Position numbers and translations under genes: made by a program
Shown: positions 42,371 through 50,635 of the stretch, piece by piece
How the letters are laid out: each line of letters begins with the position of its first letter
How positions within the stretch are numbered: the stretch's first letter is position 1
The notes under the pieces: generated by a model
Databases searched by the model: none
What the model was told of the DNA's origin: nothing
The model's input: only the letters and a program-made list of their open reading frames with translations
Source: Candidatus Parachristensenella avicola
GTDB taxonomy: Bacteria; Bacillota; Clostridia; Christensenellales; UMGS416
DNA: 64,000 nt
NCBI GenBank assembly: GCA_904420205.1
Contig: CAJFUN010000043.1
Span: forward strand, 1-64,000
Reading direction: 5' to 3'

Positions 42371-42451
42371 AGACGTCGGGCTATGGGCGGATTGGAGCGA
42401 AGCGGGATTTTGCCCCAAACATTACAAAAATAAAACAATGGTCCCTCGGTG

Positions 42452-42479
42452 TTGATAAATTGACCCCGTCCTGTATAAT
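42452..42479 (+). promoter_or_regulatory. promoter of degV-like gene
   Basis: TTGATA (42452-42457), 16-base spacer, TATAAT (42474-42479); 90 bases before the start. Confidence 0.65.
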
Positions 42480-42569
42480 GATAGTGACCGCCTTTCGGGC
42501 TCCATATATATCGTCATTATGTTATTTTATTCGCGCGGGGGGCGGATTTTTGGAAAAGAGGGATTGCCG

Positions 42570-43448
42570 ATGGCCAAAGACATCATCATGTTCGACTCCA
42601 ACTCAGAGCTTCCCTGGGAGCTGCAGGAGCAATTCCAGGCGCCCTATGTGCGTATGCCCTATATCCTAAACGACGAAGAAAAGGCCTATGACCTTGGAAA
42701 GCAGACGGATATCAAGGCTTTCTATGACCAGGTGAGGGCCGGAAACCTGCCTAAGACCAATACGTTGCCGCCCGCCTATTATGAGGAATTCTGGCGGCCC
42801 ATGCTGCAGGCGGGGAGCAATATCCTGTTTATCATGTTCTCTTCGGGCCTGTCGGGGGCCTATGATCTGGTGACCATGGCCCGGGAGAATATCCTCAAGG
42901 AATTTCCAGAGCGCAAAATCATTTTGGTGGATACCCGGTCCATTTCCATGGGATGCGGCCTGCTTGTGTATTATGCGCTCCAGATGTTCCATAACGGCAG
43001 CTCCATCGAGGAGGTGGCCCAGTGGCTGGAGGATAACAAGCTGCGGGTAAACCACTGGTTTGTGGTGGACGACCTGATGCATCTCTACCGGGGCGGCAGG
43101 CTATCGGCTACGTCCGCCATCTTTGGCTCCATCCTGGACGTTAAGCCGGTGCTGACGGTGAACCGGGAGGGTAAGCTGCAGCCGGTGGAAAAGATCAAAG
43201 GCAAGAAAAAGGTGATCCGCCGCATGACCCAGATCGTGGCCGAGCGGGTTGAAAATCCTGAGGAGCAGGTATGCGTGATCTTACACGCCGACAGCGAAGC
43301 GTCGGCTCGCCAGCTGGAGGCCTCCATCCGTGAACAGGGCATCCCCTTTAAGGAGATCTGGGTGCGCTGGGTAGGGCCGGTTATCGGCAGCCATGCGGGC
43401 CCCGGAACCCTGGCCGTGCTCTTTATGGGCAAGGAGCGGGATCAATAA
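42570..43448 (+). CDS. DegV family fatty-acid-binding protein
   Basis: 292 residues. DegV features: N-terminal DSNSELPWEL, the fatty-acid head group region KTNTLPPAYYEEF (first Thr/Ser) and FIMFSSGLSGAYD, then DTRSISMGCGLLV and LYRGGRLSATSAIFGSILDVKPVL. Related proteins (FakB) deliver fatty acids to the kinase FakA for lipid synthesis; no fakA is in the window. Start 42570 is chosen at the conserved N-terminus with AGAGGG nearby. Own promoter and terminator. Confidence 0.9.
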   Translation: MAKDIIMFDSNSELPWELQEQFQAPYVRMPYILNDEEKAYDLGKQTDIKAFYDQVRAGNLPKTNTLPPAYYEEFWRPMLQAGSNILFIMFSSGLSGAYDLVTMARENILKEFPERKIILVDTRSISMGCGLLVYYALQMFHNGSSIEEVAQWLEDNKLRVNHWFVVDDLMHLYRGGRLSATSAIFGSILDVKPVLTVNREGKLQPVEKIKGKKKVIRRMTQIVAERVENPEEQVCVILHADSEASARQLEASIREQGIPFKEIWVRWVGPVIGSHAGPGTLAVLFMGKERDQ

Positions 43449-43460
43449 GAAGCATATGAC

Positions 43461-43495
43461 AAAGCCGCCGCATCGAAAGATGCGGCGGCTTTTTT
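43461..43495 (+). terminator. terminator after degV-like gene
   Basis: 14-bp stem 43461-43474 / 43479-43492, GAAA loop, then T tract; convergent with recG. Confidence 0.93.
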
Positions 43496-43527
43496 CAAAA
43501 GTGCACCTTATGCTTTCTGCGAAGGCG

Positions 43528-45564
43528 CTAGTTCATGACGATGCCGTCCATGCGGCCCGCATAGTGCGCTTGGGCGGCCTTCAGAAGCTCGTCCCGGAGG
43601 GGCGCCTGCTTTGGATCGGAAAAGAGCTCATCCAGCAGCGCCATGGCTTGGTCGGCCAGGTCAGGATGGGCCAACAGTGCGGCCACCTGTCCATCCAGAC
43701 CCGCCTGGCGGGTACCGAGGAATTCACCGGGCCCCCGGAGACGCATATCCTCTTCGGCCAGGGTAAAGCCGTCCTGGCAGGTGCAGAGCAGATTCAGGCG
43801 AGACCGAGCGGGCCCATCGGCTTGGTCGCTGACTAAGAAGCAGTAGCTTTCTTTTTCGCCGCGGCCTACGCGCCCCCGCAGCTGATGGAGCTGCGCCAGC
43901 CCAAAGCGATGGGCGTCTTCGATGACGATGGACGTAGCGTTGGGAACGTTAATCCCTACTTCGATCACAGTGGTGGAGATCAGCACCTTTACCCGTCCTT
44001 GGCGAAAATCCTCCAGCACCGATTCCTTTTGCATGGCGCTCATACGGCCGTGGAGCATGGCCATTTCCGTGCCGGCCATTACCCCCTGGTTTAGCTCGGC
44101 CCATAGCGATTCAACCGACTGCATGGGCGCGTATTCGTTTTCCTCAATGGCCGGGCAGATAACGTAGGCCTGTTCGCCCGCCTGGGCCTTTTGGGCCAGA
44201 TAGCGGTACATGTCGAGGCGCTTTTCGGTGGATACGCAGCGCGTTTTGATGGGCTTTCGGCCCGGAGGCAGCTCGTCCACCTTTGAAAGCTCTAGGTCAG
44301 CGAAAAGCAGCAGCCCCAGCGTGCGGGGCAGGGGGGTGGCGCTCATGACCAGCATATGGGGCTCATCGCCCTTTTCCCGCAGCGCGGCGCGCTGCGTAAC
44401 GCCAAAACGGTGCTGTTCGTCGGTTACCACCAGGGCCAGCCGGTCGAAAGCGACTTTGTCCTGGATCAGCGCATGGGTTCCCACCACGACATCCCAACTG
44501 CCCACAAGGGCATAATCCCGTGCCCGGCGCAGCGCCTGCGTCCCGATGCCGGCCGTCATCAACCCGACCCGGATGCCCAGCGGCCCCAGCAGCTCCCGCG
44601 CCTGAGCAAAGAGCTGCTGGGCCAGCACCTCGGTGGGCGCCATCAGCGCGCCCTGGTAGCCGGCCTTAGCCGCAAGATATAGGGCAGCCATGGCGACCAG
44701 GGTTTTGCCGGAACCGACATCGCCCTGCACCAGGCGGTTCATAGGCGCGTTTCCCGCAAGATCCCGGCATATTTCGTCAATCACCCTTGCCTGAGCCCCG
44801 GTCGGGCGATAGGGAAGGGTGCGCAGGAAAACGTCCAATATGCCTTGGCTGGGGATGGGGAACCGATTCCCCTCCCGGCTGCGCAGCTGCTTTTGCCGGC
44901 GCAACAGGCTGCCGTAGAGCAGCAGTTCTTCGCAGTCAAGCCGCCGCCGTGCCTGAGAGGCGGTGGGCAGATCCGGGGGGAAGTGGGCTGCCTGGAAGGC
45001 TTCCGATCGCCCCATTAGCCCAAGGCGCGTCCGTATGGATTCAGGCAGCGTTTCCGGCAGGTCGACAGCCTCTAACGCTTGGCGGGTCCACTGACGCAGC
45101 TGCTTTTGGCTGAGTCCCTGGGTCAGCGGGTAGATGGGCAGCACCGGCAGCTGCAGGCACGCTCCTGCCTCCAGCACCGGATTGACCAACCGCGGCGCTC
45201 CGTGCCGCAAATCGACCGATCCGATGGCTACCACCTCGCCCTCCCCCAGGGCGCGGGCCATCCAGGGCTGGTTGTACCATAGGCACAGCACCGAACCGTC
45301 GTCCGTAGTCAGCCGGGCTTGTACGATGGTCATACCGGGGCGGGGATAGGCGGGACGGGGACGCGCGCCCCGGAAGGATCCGCGTACGGCAACCGTCTGC
45401 CCGTGCCGCGCTTGGTTAAGGGGCGCGCTGTGGGACAAATCCTGATATTCCCGCGGTAAGCAGGCCAACAGCTCACCCACCGTGGCAATCCCCAGACGGG
45501 CGAGCTGCTCGACCCGGGCGGGCCCTACCCCTTTAAGCGCCGAAACCGGCGTATCCAGTTGCAT
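43528..45564 (-). CDS. recG: ATP-dependent DNA helicase RecG
   Basis: 678 residues. N-terminal wedge/OB domain (to about 160), Walker A GDVGSGKTLVA near residue 283, DEQHRFGV, SATPLPRTL, and the C-terminal GRVGRGEKESYCFL. RecG reverses stalled replication forks and processes branched DNA. The first residues DTPVSALKGVGPARVEQLARLG match the family start. Among three close ATG codons (45573, 45570, 45564), 45564 has the best distance from AAGGGG. Confidence 0.96.
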   Translation of the reverse strand: MQLDTPVSALKGVGPARVEQLARLGIATVGELLACLPREYQDLSHSAPLNQARHGQTVAVRGSFRGARPRPAYPRPGMTIVQARLTTDDGSVLCLWYNQPWMARALGEGEVVAIGSVDLRHGAPRLVNPVLEAGACLQLPVLPIYPLTQGLSQKQLRQWTRQALEAVDLPETLPESIRTRLGLMGRSEAFQAAHFPPDLPTASQARRRLDCEELLLYGSLLRRQKQLRSREGNRFPIPSQGILDVFLRTLPYRPTGAQARVIDEICRDLAGNAPMNRLVQGDVGSGKTLVAMAALYLAAKAGYQGALMAPTEVLAQQLFAQARELLGPLGIRVGLMTAGIGTQALRRARDYALVGSWDVVVGTHALIQDKVAFDRLALVVTDEQHRFGVTQRAALREKGDEPHMLVMSATPLPRTLGLLLFADLELSKVDELPPGRKPIKTRCVSTEKRLDMYRYLAQKAQAGEQAYVICPAIEENEYAPMQSVESLWAELNQGVMAGTEMAMLHGRMSAMQKESVLEDFRQGRVKVLISTTVIEVGINVPNATSIVIEDAHRFGLAQLHQLRGRVGRGEKESYCFLVSDQADGPARSRLNLLCTCQDGFTLAEEDMRLRGPGEFLGTRQAGLDGQVAALLAHPDLADQAMALLDELFSDPKQAPLRDELLKAAQAHYAGRMDGIVMN

Positions 45565-45713
45565 GCGCATCATCCCCTTTTTGATTGAAAATATCCATTA
45601 AAGCTCATTATAGCACAGCGTGCAAAGGGGCAGGAGCAAAAATTTCCTTCCGGCGTATAGCCATGGACATTTATGTGCATACTTACCTAGACAAACAAAA
45701 GGAGGACTTCATC

Positions 45714-45980
45714 ATGAGCGACGCGAAAATCCAGCAGTTTTCGGAAAAGCTGAAAGCTTTATCCCATCCGCAACGCCTGAGTATCGTCGAAGGGCTAATG
45801 CAGCAGCCCAGCAACGTCACGACCATTCAGCAGCACCTGGGGATCCCCCAGCCCAGCGTATCGGCCCATCTTGCCAAGCTGAAGAACGCGGGCATCATCC
45901 AGGGGCAGCGCCAGGGTCAGGAGATTAGCTATAGCTTGGTGGACGAGGATACGCGCAACCTTTTGAATCTGATGCATTGA
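45714..45980 (+). CDS. small ArsR-type HTH regulator
   Basis: 88 residues. A single winged helix: LKALSHPQRLSIVEGLMQQP, recognition helix QPSVSAHLAKLKNAGII, wing QGQRQGQEISYSLVD. No cysteine metal site is present, so it is not an arsenic or zinc sensor of the known type. ATG 45714 with AAAAGGAGG at 8 bases; an in-frame extension to 45585 lacks similarity. Monocistronic with its own terminator; target unknown. Confidence 0.88.
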   Translation: MSDAKIQQFSEKLKALSHPQRLSIVEGLMQQPSNVTTIQQHLGIPQPSVSAHLAKLKNAGIIQGQRQGQEISYSLVDEDTRNLLNLMH

Positions 45981-46006
45981 AGCGAAGGAGTATAGCGCAC
46001 AAAATG

Positions 46007-46036
46007 AGGCCGCCGGATTTTAATATCCGGCGGCCT
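46007..46036 (+). terminator. terminator after ArsR-like gene
   Basis: 11-bp stem 46007-46017 / 46026-46036 with an 8-base AT loop. Confidence 0.8.
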
Positions 46037-46304
46037 TGTAGTATTTTATCAAAAAAGCTATAAGGAGAAACGAGAAAACCTGATAAACAGGAAAAAACAC
46101 GATAATATGAATCGGAATAAAACCTTTACCTTTTACCCCAAAACACCCGCTAGTTGATACGCCTATATAATAGCATCAAAAAAATGCTTTTTCAATGCTT
46201 GAGATAACAAAATATGGAAAAAAACAGGTGGATCATTAAGTAAACGTTACGATCCAAAACGGCGCTCTGGGATACAATCACTACCTGAAAGGGAGGAAAG
46301 TGCT

Positions 46305-48923
46305 GTGGAACACAGAACCAAGAGGGCCAAGTGGCTTGCTGCGTTCATGGCGGTCTGTATGTCGCTGTGCGTGGCGCCTGTAGCGGCCTTCGCAGCGGAG
46401 GAGGAACCGTCCGAACCGGCAGACCCGACAAAGACGGTTGTAACCGTTGAACAGTATGCGGGCGATGCGGATCTTTACGGAAAGAAGGCCGCCGACCTGG
46501 CGGAGGGCTCGGCCCTGAAGCTGGTGGAGGATTACACGGGCTATTGGGATGATCCAGCCATGAAAGCGGGCTATTTCATTCCGGTCCTGGTAACCGTAGA
46601 AGGTGCGACAGAGGGTGTGACCATTGAGCTGGAGCCCACTAACCTGCCGGACGGCGCACCCAAGCAATATGGCAAGGACGACCTGGACGAGAACAATCAG
46701 ATGATCCTGGTGTACCGGGTGGCCGGCGTCGATCAGAAGCGGATAAACTCCTTTAACCTGACGGCCGATGCCGACGGCGCGGCGGGGGAAAGCTTTACCC
46801 CGGAGATCGTGACCTTTAACCTGAAAAACTACACCCTTCAGGCCAACGCCACCACCGGTACGGTGGAAACCTACACGGAGGAGGGGGACACCGAGGTCCT
46901 GGGCAAAAAGGTTGCCGAACTGATCGACGCCGAGAAGAACATGCTCCTGCGGGTGAAGGACTTTGCGAACTATTGGCCCGGGAACGAGGCCATGCAGTCC
47001 GGCTATTATCTGCCGCTGCAGGTGACCATTGACAACGCCCGCGAGGGCGCGGCCTATACCATCGAAAAGACCAACGAGGGCACGGAAAAGGTGGTAGAGG
47101 TTGGTACAGAGGGAACGGACATCCTGGTTTATCGCGTCGCCGATCTGGAAGGCAACACGGTTGTGGATGAAATTACCCTGTCGCTGGATGCCGACGGCGA
47201 AGGCAAGGCCTGCGCTCCCGTAACCAAAACCATCAAGGTGAGCGATTATGCTTTCCAGGCGGTCAGCGCTTTTACTGTCAAGCAATACGAGGGCGACGCC
47301 GACCTCTTGGGCAAAACGGCGGCCGATCTGGTGGATGGAACCCATCTGAAGCTGGTGAAGGATTGGGCCGAATACTGGCCGGATAACGAGGAAATGCAAT
47401 CCGGTTACTTTGTGCCCGTCGCCATTGAGGTGGCCGACGCCACCGACGCAACCACCATCACCGTGAATCCTACCGCCACAGGCGAGACGAAAACCTTTAC
47501 CGGCAAGGATATGGAGGACGGCCAGCTGCTTATGGTCTACCGCGTTGCCGGTGCGGATGGGGCGGACAAGGTCGAATCCTTCACCGTGACAGTGGACCTG
47601 GACGGCGAGGGCAACGCCTACCAGTCGAAGGAGTATACCTATTCCCTAGGGCAGTATACCCTGCAGTCGGCGCTGGAAAAATTCATCAGCGATGTGGAAA
47701 TCACCTTTATCACGGCTGAGAACTACTATACCGATGCAGTGGGTGTAACGGACAAAACCCCCGCCCCCGACGAAGAGAGCGACCTGCCCTGGATCCAGGT
47801 GACCTACAAGGTAGATCGGAACGTGGTCTATGAGACGGCGGACTATACCAGCGTGATCGAAGTGTATAAGGACGGCGAACGAATCGATACCTTTGAAAAG
47901 ACGGCGGATGTAAGCCAGGGAAACACCGTGTATCACCAGATCAGCCTGGCCGGCAGCAGCTCGCTGCCGGACAATGACAGCCTGGATCTCGACCTGAGCG
48001 AGCTGGCAGGCAATTACAGCGTGAAGATCTATGGCGACGATGGTGTGACGGCCGACACCGCCACGGCAGAGGCAGCCTTTGCCTACGCGGATAAGCTCCT
48101 GGGCGAGGTTACCGGTTTCGAGTATGTAACCGAGTATCCCTACACGGAGGGCGACCCCTATTATGATGAGAACGGCACCAAGTCCATGCCTTGGCTGCAG
48201 CTGAACTTCACCCGCAACCAGGATCTTACGGCTTACACCGTTGCCTTCACGCCGGTGAAGGACGAGAATGGCGCTTCGGCGAGTACGGAGGCGACCTTCA
48301 CCTTTAGGGCGGAAGAAGGCAAGACTTTCCCCAAGGGCGAGGGCTATGTGCAGCTTGCCTTGGGCGAATACACAAAGGAGCTGAACGAAGGCCTGTATGA
48401 TGTGCGCATCGAGGCGGAAGGCAAAGTAGGCGAAAAGGGTATCTTCATGCGGGATGCCATTGTCTACAAGAACCTTAAAGTATCCAAGACCGTGGCCGGC
48501 GCGGAGCTGACCCCCAAGGATGACAGCGGCATTACGATCGACGGGAGCGGCTATGCGTCCGGCATCGAAATCGGATCAACCGTAAACGATATGTTGGCCA
48601 GTTTTGAGACCGGCGCCGGTGAGCTTGTCGTGCTGAATAAGGACGGCGAAGTGATCACGGGGAAGACGGCGATTGGCACCGGAGCGAAGATTCAGACCGT
48701 GGTCGAGGGCGAAGTCATCAAGGAGATCACCGTGGTAATCATGGGCGACGTGTCAGGCCGAGGTAGTGTAGATATTGGCTCCCTAGTCATGATGGCGAAC
48801 CACATCAAAAACAATGGCGGCCTTGAAGGCGCATTTGCGATGGCTGCCGATATGAATGGAAATAGCATCATTGACATTGGCGACTTTGTGCAGGTAGCAA
48901 ATCTGTTAAAAACGGTTGCCTAA
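46305..48923 (+). CDS. large secreted surface protein with three repeats and dockerin-like C-terminus
   Basis: 872 residues from a GTG start with GGGAGG upstream. Signal peptide to about residue 30 (AAFA). Three related repeats of about 137 residues begin near 46, 185 and 322; each has a Y-x-G/E-D-x-D/E-x-x-G-K opening, an ANYWPGNEAMQSGYY-like segment, and LVYRVA near the end. Two further beta domains (about 460-600 and 600-730) share the SDLPWIQVTYK / KSMPWLQLNF pattern. A Gly/Val-rich linker domain (about 745-810) precedes two dockerin-like segments: GDVSGRGSVDIGSLVMM and ADMNGNSIIDIGDFVQV. The first has Arg and Ser at Ca2+ positions where Asn/Asp is normal. Highly acidic overall. It is probably held at the surface through the cohesin-like protein encoded next. 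Confidence 0.82.
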   Translation: MEHRTKRAKWLAAFMAVCMSLCVAPVAAFAAEEEPSEPADPTKTVVTVEQYAGDADLYGKKAADLAEGSALKLVEDYTGYWDDPAMKAGYFIPVLVTVEGATEGVTIELEPTNLPDGAPKQYGKDDLDENNQMILVYRVAGVDQKRINSFNLTADADGAAGESFTPEIVTFNLKNYTLQANATTGTVETYTEEGDTEVLGKKVAELIDAEKNMLLRVKDFANYWPGNEAMQSGYYLPLQVTIDNAREGAAYTIEKTNEGTEKVVEVGTEGTDILVYRVADLEGNTVVDEITLSLDADGEGKACAPVTKTIKVSDYAFQAVSAFTVKQYEGDADLLGKTAADLVDGTHLKLVKDWAEYWPDNEEMQSGYFVPVAIEVADATDATTITVNPTATGETKTFTGKDMEDGQLLMVYRVAGADGADKVESFTVTVDLDGEGNAYQSKEYTYSLGQYTLQSALEKFISDVEITFITAENYYTDAVGVTDKTPAPDEESDLPWIQVTYKVDRNVVYETADYTSVIEVYKDGERIDTFEKTADVSQGNTVYHQISLAGSSSLPDNDSLDLDLSELAGNYSVKIYGDDGVTADTATAEAAFAYADKLLGEVTGFEYVTEYPYTEGDPYYDENGTKSMPWLQLNFTRNQDLTAYTVAFTPVKDENGASASTEATFTFRAEEGKTFPKGEGYVQLALGEYTKELNEGLYDVRIEAEGKVGEKGIFMRDAIVYKNLKVSKTVAGAELTPKDDSGITIDGSGYASGIEIGSTVNDMLASFETGAGELVVLNKDGEVITGKTAIGTGAKIQTVVEGEVIKEITVVIMGDVSGRGSVDIGSLVMMANHIKNNGGLEGAFAMAADMNGNSIIDIGDFVQVANLLKTVA

Positions 48924-48972
48924 CGACGCATGGTATGGACTTGGGATAATAGAATACCAGGAGGAAAAACAC

Positions 48973-49665
48973 ATGATGAAAAAAGGATTGCTTCTCGTAT
49001 TGGCAGCTATGCTGCTTCTGTCGATGAGCGTAACGGCCTTTGCGGCTGCCGCTCCATCGGTGAACGTGAGCGTCAGCGATCCAAACCCCAAGACGGGCGA
49101 CACGATTACCGTAACGGTTACCTGCCCGGGTAGCGGCGGTATAGACGCTAGGATTACAGCGACAGGGCTGGAATATGTCAGTCATACGGCCGATGGCATG
49201 GATCAGAGTGATGCGGAACATATCATATTAGCAGGTACCAAGGTGACCTACACCTATAAGGTGACGGCCAAGGAAGGCGAGACCTTCAGCTTTGTACTGT
49301 CCAAAATAGTGGTGTCGGATGAAACTGGCGCTAATGTCACTTCCGTGGAGGACACAAGCGTGAAGGGAGAAGTAGCGGCTGCTGCGACGAAGCCCTCGGA
49401 GCCGACGAAGCCTTCGGAGACGGCTAAGCCCTCGGAGCCGACAAAGCCTTCGGAAACGGCCAAGCCCTCGGAGACGGCTAAGCCTTCGGAAACGGCCAAG
49501 CCCACCAATCCTGCAGAAACCACCACGGCAGCTGAGGGTGAGACCGACGACGTGCCTAAGACCGGTGACGAGACCAGCGCCATGCCCTATGTGCTGATCC
49601 TCGTAGGTGTGGCCGGCGTCGCCGCTGCTACCTTCGCGCTGCGCAGAAAGCAGGGCTCCAAGTAA
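48973..49665 (+). CDS. sortase-anchored protein with cohesin-like domain
   Basis: 230 residues. Signal peptide (cleavage near AFAA, residue 24), then a beta-rich domain of about 115 residues: VSDPNPKTGDTITVTVTC, GLEYVSHTAD, TYTYKVTAKEGETFSFVLSK, IVVSDETGANVT, which follows the cohesin layout though shorter. A (KPSExx)7 spacer at about 140-181 would span the wall. C-terminal sorting signal VPKTGD, a hydrophobic helix and RRKQ tail. A cohesin would bind the dockerin-like end of the preceding protein. ATG 48973 has AGGAGG at 8 bases. A terminator separates it from the sortase gene. The cohesin call is moderate; surface anchoring is firm. Confidence 0.82.
   Translation: MMKKGLLLVLAAMLLLSMSVTAFAAAAPSVNVSVSDPNPKTGDTITVTVTCPGSGGIDARITATGLEYVSHTADGMDQSDAEHIILAGTKVTYTYKVTAKEGETFSFVLSKIVVSDETGANVTSVEDTSVKGEVAAAATKPSEPTKPSETAKPSEPTKPSETAKPSETAKPSETAKPTNPAETTTAAEGETDDVPKTGDETSAMPYVLILVGVAGVAAATFALRRKQGSK
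49390..49515 (+). repeat. 7-copy 18-base repeat in the wall spacer
   Basis: In-frame tandem units encoding KPSEPT or KPSETA, the last degenerate (KPTNPA). It lies inside the coding sequence and is prone to copy-number change. Confidence 0.93.
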
Positions 49666-49678
49666 TTTCTCTTCACGT

Positions 49679-49705
49679 AAAAGGCGGGATGTATCCCGCC
49701 TTTTT
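49679..49705 (+). terminator. terminator between the cohesin-like and sortase genes
   Basis: 11-bp stem 49679-49689 / 49694-49704 with loop TGTA and T5. It would limit sortase expression by read-through from upstream. Confidence 0.85.
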
Positions 49706-49727
49706 CTGATAAAGGAGGGTGAAGCAT

Positions 49728-50582
49728 ATGCCAGAACACAACCGCCCACGCCCCACCCGCCGCGACAGGCGGCGCTGGCAGCAAAAGCAGCGGCGCTCCC
49801 GCCGTCAGCTGTATGCAGTGGGCGCGGTGTGCCTGGCGGCGGTCGCCGCAGGGGCCCTGTGGCTGGTCCGAAGCCAGGATCTGCGGCACGGGGCCACGGT
49901 GACCACCGCGCCGCCCACGACAGCCTCAACCGTCACGCCGCCGCCGGCCGAGACGGCGCTGTCCACCGTTTCCACCCCACCGGAGACAGAGGCGGCGCCT
50001 GCCATACTGCCGGAGCTGAAAGAGGCCTATGAAAGGAATCCGGATATGGTAGGATGGATCCGGATCGACGGGACGGAGGTGGACTACCCAGTGATGTATA
50101 CGCCCGGGGAGGATTACTACCTGTATCGCGACTTCGACAAGCAGGAGAGCAAGCAAGGGTGCATCTTCATCGATAAGCATGCAACACTGGAGCCAAGGGA
50201 TACGAACCTGCTGTTCCACGGGCACAACATGAAGGACGGGAGCATGTTCCGGACGCTGCTGGAATACAAGAAGGAAAGCTACTACAAGGAGCATCCGACA
50301 ATCCACTTCGACACGCTGTACGAACGGGGTGAGTATGAGATTGTGAGCGTATTCCTGTCGAAGGTATATAAGACAAGCGACGAGGTATTCAAATACTATC
50401 AATTCTATAACGCGGAAAGCGAAGCGGAGTTTGACGCGTACATCGCAAATGTAAAGGCGATGGCGCTATACGACACGGGAGTGGAGGCGCAATATGGGGA
50501 TGAGCTGATCACGCTGTCCACCTGTGAATACTCCACGGAGAATGGCCGCATTGCCGTCGTCGCACGGAAAATTTCCCGCTAA
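49728..50582 (+). CDS. srtB: class B sortase
   Basis: 284 residues. One N-terminal membrane helix (about 28-48), a Pro/Thr linker, and a catalytic domain with HGHNM (His166), TLSTCEY (Cys266) and GRIAVVAR (Arg274). Class B features include the extra N-terminal helices and the YLYRDFDKQESKQGCIFID stretch. It cleaves a sorting motif and joins substrates to the wall. The likely substrate is the VPKTGD protein encoded just upstream, possibly also the PQTGD protein at 3757. ATG 49728 has AAAGGAGG at 9 bases; the GTG at 49719 is too close to it. Confidence 0.93.
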   Translation: MPEHNRPRPTRRDRRRWQQKQRRSRRQLYAVGAVCLAAVAAGALWLVRSQDLRHGATVTTAPPTTASTVTPPPAETALSTVSTPPETEAAPAILPELKEAYERNPDMVGWIRIDGTEVDYPVMYTPGEDYYLYRDFDKQESKQGCIFIDKHATLEPRDTNLLFHGHNMKDGSMFRTLLEYKKESYYKEHPTIHFDTLYERGEYEIVSVFLSKVYKTSDEVFKYYQFYNAESEAEFDAYIANVKAMALYDTGVEAQYGDELITLSTCEYSTENGRIAVVARKISR

Positions 50583-50626
50583 AACATGCGCCCTGCCTCA
50601 GAAATTTTCTGGGCAGGGCGCATGTT
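50583..50626 (+). terminator. hairpin between srtB and fbp
   Basis: 15-bp perfect stem 50583-50597 / 50612-50626; no T tract, so it may act as a barrier for converging transcripts rather than a standard terminator. Confidence 0.6.
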
Positions 50627-50635
50627 AGCATCGCC

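Noticed and set aside
46281-47399. Antisense open frame of 372 codons opposite the repeat protein
   Set aside because: It repeats along with the coding repeats of the true gene and has no ribosome site.
49390-49515. Tandem 18-base repeats as a CRISPR array
   Set aside because: Units are contiguous without spacers and encode a KPSExx wall spacer in frame.
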